Source: Mytilisepta virgata (lineage: Eukaryota > Mollusca > Bivalvia > Mytilida > Mytilidae). Taken from it: DNA of 64,000 nt. Below are positions 48,245-58,596 of this stretch, piece by piece. A model generated the notes under the pieces. It was not told the origin of the DNA. It searched no databases and saw only the letters and a program-made list of their open reading frames with translations. The DNA is taken from contig JAPWFG010000021.1 of NCBI GenBank assembly GCA_028015205.1, forward strand, positions 1,054,001-1,118,000. Direction: 5' to 3'. The number at the start of each line of letters is the position of its first letter. The first letter of the stretch is position 1. The position numbers and the translations under genes were made by a program.

Positions 48245-49715
48245 TCTACTATGCGTTTGGGAGATAATACTTAGTATATAAATAAAAAGTGCTCCGACTG
48301 TTTCAAATTTGAAAAATTAAAAAAAAATCATTTTTCATATGATACATACACCCCGCGCTGATCAACATTTGGTGTCCTGTACAAAGTTACCTTTAACAGT
48401 CAATTTTCTATCCATTTTACCGCCATTTATGATGTGTATTTTTCCCATAGTAAAATTTTAATACACGATTGATATTTAATTGAATATTGTGTCATAAAAT
48501 TTCTACTATAAAGTAGCAGTAGTCATTTAATGTACACTTAGTTAGCCTTGCTAACACCAACTTTAGACGTTGTCGAACGTAATTTTTTGTCTTTTTGTGG
48601 GTTTGGTAATCTAGCACCTTTAACGATATCAAGCATCATATGTTATATTATACCCATTGCATTAAGGAAAATGGAATGATGGCAATATTCCCCATTCTCA
48701 GGAAGATGGGCTTTTCAGCGAAAACAACTTTTAAAGGTGCATTCAGATCCATACACACATTGTATCTTTTGTAATTACGAGAAGTTTATTTAATAACCCC
48801 ATGGAATGTGATTTTATTAAATTATATCCTTGCTGTGAGTGGCAAAGCTGTATATGTATGTTAATGTATGTCTAGCTCGCACTATATACTGATACTAAGG
48901 TACGTCCGAGGTTATAAACTTGGCTTGTATTAGGGAACAACCATTTGATATTGATGGGGGGCTAGGATCAAACTTGAAATCAAAAGCCAGGACCTAGATT
49001 TTGGCAAAAAAAAAAGACAGGAACACTTTATGTGTGAAAAAATAAAAATGCAGGACCTGTGTCAATCAGGAACTATTTTGGTTTAAATGAGAATAAAAAT
49101 TTAGGCTGCAAAAGCGGCCGAATAAAAAACAGAACCCATATTTCGACGAAACAATTATGCAGGATTGAACATTTGATCCTACCCCCCCCCCCCAAATCAA
49201 ATAGATGCTCCCCTAAGCACGCTGCTTTAGAAACCATTTCTTTGAAACCTAGTATTTTCTTACAAGGTGTTGGTATCTATTCCAGAAGCCAGTTTTTTTA
49301 AATGATAAAGCAATGATACCAGCTATTCTGACATAAGCACGTTTAGTAATCATTAAGTCTGCCAATTTACCAATACTAAAGTACATATGATATTCTTGCT
49401 ATTCAATAAACGTTGCGATCAAACCCTTCATTAATGTATATTTCCTCTAATAATTCTAAATAATAGATCTTTTATAATCTTACAATCTTATGTCAATTTT
49501 CAGATAAGTCAAGTTGCCCACATTATTAATTGTATATGCACTTTAATATATAAAGTATTATATTTATTTACAACCGTTGTAAAAATAAGAGTCGAGACAT
49601 GAACTGGAAAACCCAAATAAAACTTAACACCCTTGAAATAAATCCACTGCACTTTGTAACATGATTGACTGAAGAAATCGTAGCACTTAATGGAAATATT
49701 TCCCGATTTGTTAAC
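48245..49715. other. No gene recognised
   Basis: A C run lies at about 49,181-49,193. An 80-codon frame crosses it without recognisable motifs. Confidence 0.5.
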
Positions 49716-49721
49716 ATTTGA

Positions 49722-49805
49722 CGCTTGGCATGCTGGACCTTAAGACCACCTGTATTCTGGGGTTACGTAGAATGCTGAACCTTACGACCACCTGTCCTGT
49801 GACTG
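49722..49805. repeat. Imperfect ~50-bp direct duplication
   Basis: GCTGGACCTTAAGACCACCT, GTATTCTG and GCTGAACCTTACGACCACCT, GTCCTGTG are two diverged copies side by side. Confidence 0.65.
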
Positions 49806-50144
49806 ATGTCGGACATACTGACTTGACCTCAAACGTGTGCCATAAAGATAAAACAATAGGCCTTATCAATGGGGCTATGGTTGGTATCAATAAAGCTTTG
49901 ATCTTGGGAATAAAGTGTCAAATCGTAAGATTTACTGATTTTTATGTCAACACAGTATTAACATACAGTTGATTCTCTCAATGTATACTCTAAATACACA
50001 GTACATAGCGTATCCAAACTATTCTCCTGCACAATTACAACAGATAATTTTATTCCACTAATGCTACATAGTCCATACTAAGGTAAAAGCGTGTTATAAT
50101 TGTTTTCCTTTGTGTGTATACATGATTAGGAGCCAGAATTATAA
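49806..50144. other. No gene recognised
   Basis: Short plain stretch before the next element. Confidence 0.5.
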
Positions 50145-51175
50145 CAAGAGGCTCCCAGGAGCCTGAATCGCTCACCTGGTCCTTAAGCTTTAAGGGAGTC
50201 TTTCATGAGCTATTACCCCTATAATGGATCATCTGACAACTTCGACCCAATTCAGACTTTTGTAGAGCTCAATGAGCTGATTGTTTAAGCAAACAACAGC
50301 TTTTCTCTATTGACAACAACTTAATAAGTACAAATTTCAAAAAAAAATCAAGAAAAAGGGCAATAACTCCTACATGGGTGGTTACATCTTCTTCAAAATT
50401 TCAAAGCAGGTAGATCTTGAGGTGTTGAACACTTTAGCTTCCCATCAGAATTTTGATATCTGTCACCATTTTTGAGTTATTTGCAAAAAACTGCAATTTA
50501 CCCCTATGTTCTATTTTTAGCCATGGCAGCCATGTTTTTTTACAAATCAAAAATACAAACGATAGTTTAGTAGCACTCATGCCAAGGAACAACTACACTA
50601 AGTTTGGTTGCAATTAAACTTATGGTGTAAGAGGAGTTAACGATTTTATTACAATGAATAAAGACTGCAAAAATGGTCAATTTTGATGATCTAAGGGGAA
50701 TAACTCCTAAAAGGAATGAACCTACAACTTCGATCCTGTTACAAATTTTGTAGATCTTTGTGTGCCTAACAATATGAAATTTAAATTTTTCAAATTTCCT
50801 TTATAGTATCCAAGATATTGAGCTTAATAAGTGCAAAATTTGGAAAAAATGCAGAAAAAGGGCAATAACTCCTACATGGGTCGTTGGATCTTCTTCAAAA
50901 TTTCAGGGCAGGTAGATCTTGAGGTGCTGAACACTTTTACCCTATGCCAGAATTTTGATATCTGTTATGGTTTTTGAGTTATATGCAAAAAACTGCAATT
51001 TACCCCTATGTTCTATTTTTAGCCATGGCGGCCATGTTTTTTTACGAATCAAAAATCCGAACGATTTTTTTGTACACATAATGCCACTAAACAAATGTAC
51101 CAAGTTTGGTTGCAATTGGACTTATGGTGTCGGACAAGTTAACGTTTGAAAAATTGTTAACAGACGACGACGACA

Positions 51176-51210
<35 letters not shown>

Positions 51211-51264
51211 ACGCCAAGTGATGGTAAAAGCTCACATGGACCTTTGGTCCAGGTGAGCTAAAAA
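50145..51264 (-). mobile_element. Bivalve AGCTCACC terminal-repeat element, minus copy
   Basis: The left end of the element is at 51,264 (reverse complement of TTTTTAGCTCACCTGGACC) with its hairpin partner ATGTGAGCT. A long GAC/CGT microsatellite follows at about 51,167-51,210. The right end is at 50,145 (CAAGAGGCTCCCAGGAGCC, then GCTCACC). The interior has two tandem units about 503 bases apart, marked by GGGCAATAACTCCTACATGG at about 50,357 and 50,860. No transposase frame is present. The interior differs from the 24.8 kb copy although the ends are shared. Confidence 0.75.
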
Positions 51265-51289
51265 GCAGTTTGGCTTATTTCTGAATCGT

Positions 51290-51790
51290 TTTGCCATATT
51301 TAGCGTTTATATAGGTCAATTTGGCCATATGATACAGTCGGAAGTGAACCTGCCATACTATCCAATCGAGATGATATCCATATCATCACGCTGTGAAGTC
51401 CATATCATATCCCTAAAGAATCACGTGATTTCAATGTACTACTGTCGTCAAAATAAACAATATATGATATGGGATTTTTCATATCATACCCCATATCAAC
51501 CCCTCAACCCTCGAGCAAGCTCTCGGGTGATATATAAGTGCCTTGGAGTTGATATGGGATATTATATGAAAAAAAACATGATATCCTATATTTTATTGCA
51601 TTTTATAAAATTCTTAGCGTTGATATAGGTAGTTTTGCCCATTAGATACAACCGGAAGTTAACTTGCCATATCATCATATCTTACCCCTAGAGAATCATC
51701 AAAATAAACAATATATGGTATGGAAGTTTTCATACCATACCCCCATATCAACCCCTCGACCTATATCATTGATTATTTTGATACATAGAG
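51290..51790. repeat. Two diverged direct units with ATATCA-rich hairpins
   Basis: GCGTTTATATAGGTC, then CGGAAGTGAACCTGCCATA and CATATCAACCCCTC (51,300-51,520), recurs as GCGTTGATATAGGTA, CGGAAGTTAACTTGCCATA and CATATCAACCCCTCGACC (51,615-51,770). Each half contains self-complementary ATATGATATGGG/CCATATCA stretches. Confidence 0.65.
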
Positions 51791-51797
51791 AATAATA

Positions 51798-51919
51798 CAT
51801 GGTAAAATCTGTATCACGTGCTGTATCAACCCGAGAAACCAATATCAGGCAGAGGGCCTTGGCCCGAGGGCTGATATTGGTCGAGGTTGATACAGCATGT
51901 GATACAGATTTTAACATGT
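51798..51919. repeat. Long near-perfect hairpin
   Basis: The left arm starts ACATGGTAAAATCTGTATCA and continues CGTGCTGTATCAACC to AATATCAG (51,848). The right arm, CTGATATTGGT to TAACATGT, is its reverse complement with a few mismatches. The arms are about 50 bases and the loop is GC-rich (AGGGCCTTGGCCCG). Confidence 0.85.
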
Positions 51920-51924
51920 AATAT

Positions 51925-52835
51925 ACGCTTTATCATATAATTAAACAGAGGACTTCAAATTTTCCAAATCAAAGTCTACTGCCACAAATGAAATTGATTG
52001 GGGAAAATATTTTGTGAAAAAAAATTAAAAAGATGGAGGGGGATTTGAAAAAAAGACGAAAAATCGGAAAAAATTGAACAACATTTGTTTTTTTAAAATT
52101 TAATCCCCCTCAAAAAAAATTGCCCCCCCCCCAAAAAAAAATACAAAAAAAAAATTTAAAAAGCTATGTGATATAGGGTAAGCCATGCGATAAAGGGTCT
52201 GGCGTCAAAGACGTCAGATACGGACCAACATCATGGGCTTTATCGTATATTCAAAAACAAACTCCTGTTACCAAATATATGATAAAATATTATAAAACCA
52301 AGGTAAAACTGAATGTGAAACTAAAGCAAATGAGAAAGTAAGCCATGCTATAATGGAACAGAATATATAAAGCAAGTAAACTGCGCTATGATTGCTGTTA
52401 TTCATTTCAAAGGTTCTTTGAACAAAACAGGAAGCTACCGGCGTAATCTTCCTAGAAGTCGATAACCTACATATGTCGAAAAATTTAAACCTTATTGTTT
52501 ATCTATAGATGATATGCAATCAATCGCTTCAGAAATTAAATCGCTAAACCCAATGGAAATTGAAAGAAGAGTTTAGGTCGCAATTCACAATTTTTGAAAT
52601 TTTTGAAATTCTCTCTTAGAAAATCAAAATTCTAAAACCTTATTGCACTACTACATACACTGTATGACAATACTATATAGAAATCAAATGCATAAATTGA
52701 AAAATAAAAGGACTTTAGGGCAAAGGCTTGACAATACTATATAGAAATAAAATGAGTAAATTTAAAAAGAAAAGAGGCGTGTATAGGTCACATAACGAAA
52801 ACATCATTAAAAAAGCATAAAACACAAACATGGAA
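51925..52835. other. No gene recognised
   Basis: Contains C and A runs near 52,110-52,150, a small self-complementary GGCGTCAAAGACGTC near 52,201, and two copies of TGACAATACTATATAGAAAT near 52,664 and 52,730. No coding signal. Confidence 0.5.
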
Positions 52836-52839
52836 TCAA

Positions 52840-53167
52840 CAGAGAGTCGGATAGACTAACTTTGAACAGACACTGAGTAGTGGTGAGGTTAAACCGGTTT
52901 TATTGTTAATAGGGGGTTGAGATACCACATGGCGCCATACAGTATACAGTGTGGGATGTGTATCGCCATGTACAGTAAATTTGTTTATAGCAGAGATAGG
53001 ATGATATATGGCCTTGTACAATGTGTATTATCTAAAGTAAAGTTGCTTAAAGCGAAGTTAAGATGATACATGGGGCTTTAGTGTATAGTTGCTTATAGAG
53101 GAGTTGTACAGAACAGTTGTTGATAGCCGAGATATGGTGACACATAACATTGCACAAGGGGTTTGTA
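52840..53167. repeat. Degenerate ~60-bp array, left part
   Basis: Variants of TTGCTTATAGCGAAGTT and AGATGATACATGG recur (near 52,985, 53,043, 53,088 and 53,120) and resume at 53,701 (GTTTGCTTATAACGAAGTC). The palindromic element therefore inserted into this array. The beginning (GAGGTTAAACCGGTTTTATT) resembles 57,550-57,575. Confidence 0.6.
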
Positions 53168-53700
53168 TGGCAAGCCGTTTTGCTATTTATTCTTACTTCA
53201 AGATATCTCATATAATATATAAGATATCTCATATAATATATAAGATATCTTATATAATCTAGTTTTTATAAGATATCTTATAAACTTTATAAGATATCTT
53301 ATATACTTTATAAGATATCTTCTAAAGTTTATAAGATATCTTATAAAGTATATAAGATATCTCATAAAGTATATAAGATATCTCATAAAGTATATAAGAT
53401 ATCTTATAAAGTTTATAAGATATCTTATAAATATTTTTTATATAAGATATCTTATATACTTTATAAGATATCTCATATAATTTATAAGATATCTTATATA
53501 GTTTATAAGATATCTCATATAGTTTATAAGATATCTTATATAGTATATAAGATATCTTATAAAGAAAATTATATGAGATATCTTATAAACTATATAAAAT
53601 ATCTTATAAACTATATAAGATATCTTATAAACTATATGAGATATCTTATAAACTTTATTAGATATCTTGAAGTTAGAATAAATAGTAAAACGGCTTGCCA
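53168..53700. mobile_element. TA-flanked element filled with AAGATATCTT palindromes
   Basis: The terminal inverted repeats are 41 bases (53,168-53,208 and 53,660-53,700), begin TGGCAAGCCGTTTT, and differ at two positions. TA at 53,166-53,167 and 53,701-53,702 is the apparent target duplication. Between the TIRs is an almost pure array of palindromic units with the core AAGATATCTT or AAGATATCTC, spaced about 18-23 bases. The hexamer GATATC occurs about twenty times. The TIRs and TA fit a Tc1/mariner-like miniature element. There is no room for a transposase, so it would be non-autonomous. Three open frames on the minus strand here are repeat artefacts. Confidence 0.85.
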
Positions 53701-53739
53701 TAGGTTTGCTTATAACGAAGTCAAGATGCGATAATAACA

Positions 53740-54095
53740 TTTATTCTAATATACCGCGATGCTTTCAGTTTACAAATAATGATGTATTAAAATTTTCGAT
53801 TTATTATGGGTAGCACGCGCCTGGCGTCATAGTCAAAATCACAACGCCGTTCTATTGAATTTCAACAGAGGAACTGCCAGAACGGGGAACTAGTACAACT
53901 GTTTGGACTTTTGATGCTTCAAAGTTCAATAAAATCAGACGAAGAGTAAGTTTTATTGTTATAAAATTATTGTGTTTACTTTTCTATCGTTTCGATTTCC
54001 TTTTAAGAAGTTCCAAATTCCCGGAATGGCTGTCACATGGAAGGCCTTGCAGTACCATTTCGTTTACCTAATTTCCGTTTTTACCATATTAATTA
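53740..54095. other. No gene recognised
   Basis: Plain sequence between the palindromic element and a foldback. Confidence 0.5.
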
Positions 54096-54100
54096 GAATC

Positions 54101-54261
54101 GAAATAATTCATGGGAGCCATATTTTCATATTAGATTTTAATATGGGTAACATTATTTGCTTAAATTGTACCGCTCGCCTACGCTCAGGAGAAAATTTTG
54201 CTCCAATAATGTTACTCATATTAAAATCTCTAACGAACCTATGGCTGCCATGAATTATTTC
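54101..54261. repeat. Foldback element
   Basis: The left arm GAAATAATTCATGGGAGCCA, then TTAGATTTTAATATGGGTAA (54,101-54,155), is matched inversely by GTTACTCATATTAAAATCTC and ATGGCTGCCATGAATTATTT (54,206-54,261). Partial complementarity continues inwards, leaving a short loop rich in CTCGCCTACGCTC. The outer arm ATTAGAAT.GAAATAATTCATG is shared with 58,101-58,122. Confidence 0.75.
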
Positions 54262-54269
54262 TTTAGTTA

Positions 54270-54955
54270 GCGAAATATAGTGTAATTGTTAGTTGCCAGG
54301 GCTATAAATTACGGACTTGTAAATAGCGTACTTTAGTTCCCACAGTTGTTTATAGCAGGGTTCAGAAGCCAATTGGTGCTATACAGTACAATTGTTTGAA
54401 ACACATACTTGAATTACAAAACTCTGAAGTTATTTCGGCATTGGTAGCTGAAATATCTAGGTAATTTGAAAAAAAGTATCAGTCAGTCAGAAGTTTATTT
54501 GACAACAATTTTCAGTTTTTCTCCTGAGGTTTGGTTATTCAGTTTCCTAGTCCGATAAAAACCGAACATCACCGAAAAATAAACAAAATCTTTTTTGTAA
54601 GTCAGGTGCTATAGTTATTTTTTAACAGAAATTTGATTCAACCCATATGCTGGTTTACAGTAAATTTGTAAAGTTGTAAACAAGTAAATTACGTACTTGG
54701 CATTTAAGCCTTTAAACAACTTCTTGCATTCCAAACATTTGCCAAAACAAATTTATACCTAAATAATACATAAAATACAATTCATAAATAAAATATGTAT
54801 CTAAATAAACATATATGTGGGCGTTTGTTCAATTTAATTAAGATTGATAAGTTACAATGATTTTGCACAAAAACTGGATTGAATATTTTGACCAGATAAA
54901 ATATGCAGAAATTTGTTGCATAATAGAATAATTATATATCATTATAAAGCGGGAT
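54270..54955. other. No gene recognised
   Basis: Near 54,340-54,400 are faint copies of the 52.9 kb array unit (TTGTTTATAGCAGGG). Otherwise nothing is recognised. Confidence 0.5.
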
Positions 54956-54956
54956 G

Positions 54957-55140
54957 TCTTAAGGCGTGACATTGAATATTTAAAGTCAAGAAATACCAAA
55001 GGGATATTCGAAGGAGGGGAAAATCGAAACAACAGACAAACTCCGGGGAACAACGAAGACAAGACCAAAACAATCTATGCACTACAATTAAAAACTAAAA
55101 ACATATGAACAACATGGACCGCACCAAAAAACCGGGGGTA
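54957..55140 (-). mobile_element. PLE-A 3' tail, minus strand
   Basis: Reverse complement of the 20.73-20.9 kb tail. Plus-orientation landmarks are AAATACCAAAGGGATATTCG, AACAACGAAGACAAGACC and ATGGACCGCACCAAAAAACC. It follows the PLE-A coding region without a gap, which ties tail and RT together as one element. Confidence 0.8.
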
Positions 55141-56205
55141 GACTCAGGTGGTCCTGAAGATTAAACAGTCTCTGCTTTCTGCAGGACATCCGCCACGCTG
55201 CCGATGTCAAATCCGGTATGAGGAAGGGATAACATCAATGGAACAGGTCCATTTTCATTTGAGAAACAGTTTTTTGAAACCTGTCAACCAAGTCATGATG
55301 ACAGGATTCCTCCGTTTATAAGCAACATACCACTGTTTGTGCAACTTTTCTGTCAGGAGCTGGGCTCTGTCTAGGAAGTCAGTGTATATGTCATAAGCTA
55401 TGGAATAACGTATGAGTTGTGAAATACATACTCCATACGCCGCCGCTTCTGGAATATTGCCGCTCATACACAAATGTAAATGGGAAGTTTACGATTGGAA
55501 AGTCAAAGTCATCCCGTTTATCATAAAGTTTTATATTCAACCTTCCTCTGATGTCAATTTCGAGGTGAAGGTCAAGATAAGATGCAGACTTGGCAGTGTC
55601 TGTAGTATCCTTAATTTCGAGCTCATTGGGATAGATGAGATGTAAGAAATTCCCAAAACGCGAATTGTTGAGTGATAAAACATTTGCTATGTAGCGGAAG
55701 CTGAAATTAAAGGTACGGGCTAACTTCTTCTGTTTCTCCTTAAGATTCCCGTCAAGGAAGTCTGCCTCATATGAGTAAAGGAACAAGTCGGCCAGTAGTG
55801 GTGCACAATTAGTGCCCATAGGAATGGCAATTGTCTGTTGGAAAGCACGTCCACCAAATTGAACAAATATGTTGTCGATCAAAAATTCAATCATCAGGAC
55901 AATTTCGTCCTCTGTATATATTTTGTTAGATTTAGAGTGGTTTTTAACAAAGTATGATTTATCTCTACAAATGACAAGGTATGTGTATCTGCTGTTGCCA
56001 TTTTTATTTTGAAAGCATCGATGGATTAGATCTTTCAACTTCTCCTTCAGTTGTGAATTAGGAATGGTGGTGTAGAGGGTAGAGAAATTAAATGTTGTTA
56101 CACTGTTACAGGCTGAAATGGACCGAGATCGTAAAATATCCTTTAAGTCTTTGGAGTTCTTGAATATCCACATTTTATTGATACCACTTCTTGAATAGCT
56201 TGTCT
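55141..56205 (-). pseudogene. PLE-A reverse transcriptase with substituted active site
   Basis: The best-preserved RT in the window. A 260-codon minus frame (56,173 down to 55,391) runs TFNFSTLYTTIP, KLKDLIHRCFQNKNGNSRYT, YTEDEIVLMIEFLIDNIFVQ, FGGRAFQQTIAIPMGTNCAP, LLADLFLYSYEADF, then RYIANVLSLNN where YIDD is expected, and SYLDLHLEID. A frameshift near 55,478 moves the continuation (SGNIPEAAAYGVCISQLIRY, YTDFLDRAQLLTEKL) into another frame. Further C-terminal sequence down to 55,165 contains LSLPHTGFDIGSVADVL and a stop. Both catalytic aspartates are replaced by Ala-Asn at 55,682-55,687 and GIPMG is AIPMG, so it cannot be an active polymerase. Homology to the plus copy stops at about 56,205, at GACAAGCTATTCAAGAAGTGG. 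Confidence 0.85.
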
Positions 56206-56209
56206 CACA

Positions 56210-57405
56210 ATATATTAATCTATATTAATTTAGGGAAGAATGCATTTCCTTTTATGTTTAACCAAATTTCCAGATCTGTTTTCCGACGGTAGCAATTTCT
56301 ATGACATACAACGCAGATACACTTAATACTATCCAACTGGATCTAAGTAATGATTTTTTTTTTTGGGGGGGGGCATAAAATGACCAACTAAAATAAAGTA
56401 ACGTTCGGATAATCCACGTTTATTCGGATTTAAAGTAGAATACAGTTAAATTTGTGTATAAAGGGGCGAGAAAAATTGTCCTTAATGAACATTTACAAGC
56501 TAATTTTTGCTCATGACATTTTCACAGTACACTTTATATATAGTAATTTACTTTACAGGAGTTTCCCTTTAAACCGGGTTTCACTGTGCTAAATAATAAA
56601 ATATAAGGTCAAATTAGTCCATCAATCATACGTCCAGGATCAGACAGAAAATGAAAGATTAATTTCAAGAAAAGGTGAGACCAGCCGGGAAGACAAGGCG
56701 TGTGTGCATGATAAAAACTCCCGCAGCTTTACAGCATCACCCGATATACGATTCAAAGTATATGTATAAGGTAATAAAAAGTTAGGTTAGATATACAATG
56801 AGGAGATATAGCGATCTATATTATATGGATATGTCAGCAGTTTCAGACCTTTTGGAAATGAAATTTTATCCTCTGTATTAGTGTATTCTCCGGAAATAAA
56901 TTATATCAAGGCACCAAATATTCATTGTTTGAAAGATGCCATGCTACTTCTTTTGGTTTCATTAATTCGGGTTCACATCACTTGGCGACATTCAAACCTT
57001 GCAGTCATTAAACAAACACATTAAGTTTAGACGAGCTTTTACATAATTAGGAATCTTAGCTCAGACTCAAATATAGAATAATCACAGCAGGAAATGTGCA
57101 AGAAATTGTTTCTTTGTTTAAAAAAGAATGAGCCAGAGTCTGTATAAAACCAGTTGAAAATGAACAACATTTCTAACTGTATGTTCTTTTAGAGATAATA
57201 AAAGGGATTTACTAAATAACAATTTGACAAATATATGTATACTGATTTTGGTGAGATGTCGAATTTGGAAATATAAAATTTTTTTTTTCTTCATTTTATA
57301 CACTATCTTTGTTTAGAGATAATATACTTGGTAACAGTTACTTTTTATTAATGTACATGTAATGCCAATAAAAACTATTGATTGTAAATTTGTTGATATA
57401 AACAA
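56210..57405. other. No gene recognised
   Basis: Contains T and G runs (about 56,348-56,369) and no recognised repeat. It lies upstream of the minus PLE-A copy and shows no N-terminal RT sequence. Confidence 0.5.
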
Positions 57406-57409
57406 CCAG

Positions 57410-57620
57410 CAAAATGGATAACGGGAAAGCTCAACAATGACACAGCAATCAATCAACTCTACCCAACACACGGACGCCGGAAGAAATATAATATAAAAGG
57501 GCACTAAACACAAACATTAACACAGGATAGTCTGACTTGGTACAGTGGTAAGGTTAAACCAGTTTAATTGGTACCAAACCTCCCCTTTATCTATCCTGAC
57601 ACTCTGGTGTAAAAAAAACC
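57410..57620 (-). mobile_element. PLE-B outer tail, minus strand
   Basis: CAATCAATCAACTCTACCCA, ACACAGGATAGTCTGACTTGG and GGTAAGGTTAAACCAG parallel 11,240-11,400 and 52,840-52,900. It probably belongs to the PLE-B copy at 58.3-60 kb, separated from it by inserted sequence. Confidence 0.6.
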
Positions 57621-57624
57621 CATT

Positions 57625-58100
57625 ATTTTGATATGGCGTCCTACATATTGTCAAAAACATATATTACTTTTAGCACATGCGTATAGAGGCTTTTATATTA
57701 AACGCGAATTGTGTGAATTTAAACTGGAAAAATTTTCTTTTTTCACACGAAATTGTTTATCTTTACTCAGAAATCATGCGATACAACCATGATTGTGTAC
57801 AACAACAATTATGATAATGTTGTTCACTGCAATATATAGACCGTTTTACGTAGGCTGCGCCATCGTGATTTTTGAACGGCGTGACGGTTACCACGGTTAG
57901 TGTGTGAAACATGTTTCATTTATTTTTTTGGTAAAAGATGAATTGCATAATTTGAATGTGCAAATAATTATCTGATGAGAATAGTTTTATTCAAAATATG
58001 TTCTTAAAAGGGCCGAATGCAACATATTAATCGCAAGAGAAATCGAAAGGTCACCAATCTCAGATACATATAGGACAACTCAAATGAGCAAAATTAGCGT
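57625..58100. other. No gene recognised
   Basis: A+T-rich. It separates the two tail pieces of PLE-B and may be secondary insertion. Confidence 0.45.
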
Positions 58101-58290
58101 ATTAGAATAGAAATAATTCATGAGGGTTATAGAAGTGACGTCATTTACACCTGGGCTGGACCTTCATATTGGTATTTTATTTAAACAAAGGCTGGACCTT
58201 CATATTAGTATTTTATAGCTTGCTATCGCTCGGTAAAAAATACAAGTATACGAATATAAGGCCCATACGTAAATGACTTCAACTCTATAT
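58101..58290. repeat. Foldback element related to 54.1 kb
   Basis: ATAGAAGTGACGTCATTTAC, then CTGGGC (58,129-58,156), pairs with GCCCATACGTAAATGACTTC and AACTCTAT (58,260-58,288). The interior has a direct duplication of GGCTGGACCTTCATATT and a second hairpin around TATAGCTTGCTATCGC. The outer ATTAGAATAGAAATAATTCA is shared with the 54.1 kb foldback. Confidence 0.65.
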
Positions 58291-58309
58291 TTCGTAACTA
58301 TAAAAGCCA

Positions 58310-58587
58310 ATACAGTATGATTAACAACAAGGAGACCGCTTGCTAGAACTGCAGAATGTGGTTAGACGTTACATAATTTAGGGTCCGAATGTGCTCATTT
58401 TAACAGTAAAACTAGTTATGGCTCTCATAGATGCAAGTCGGATAGTGTCGCTCTATGACTTTGGTAATAAAGATATACACATGATAAGCACTTTTCTGTG
58501 GGCTGGGTATTTAGCTAAAAGAAGTTAATATCTATTATAAGACTTTTTGAAAGTATTAAGCAGCTTGTGAAATATATAACCCTTTAA
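58310..58587 (-). pseudogene. PLE-B RT, C-terminal part and tail, minus strand
   Basis: On the minus strand TTCACAAGCTGCTTAATACT, TTCTTTTAGCTAAATACCCA and GTGCTTATCAT align base by base with 23,350-23,430. The inner tail (CGACACTATCCGACTTGC, ATGAGCACATTCGGACCC) follows after a deletion of about 200 bases relative to the 23.5 kb copy. This is the distal half of the RT split by the 58.6-59.3 kb element. Confidence 0.75.
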
Positions 58588-58596
58588 TAGATTTTA

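Noticed and set aside
53198..53740. Open frames of 62 and 100 codons on the minus strand
   Set aside because: They are translations of the AAGATATCTT palindrome array.
57970..58000. CTGATGA with a perfect GAATA/TATTC stem II
   Set aside because: GAAA is replaced by AAAA, the cleavage base would be G, and stem I does not pair. The flanks do not match the hammerhead repeat family.
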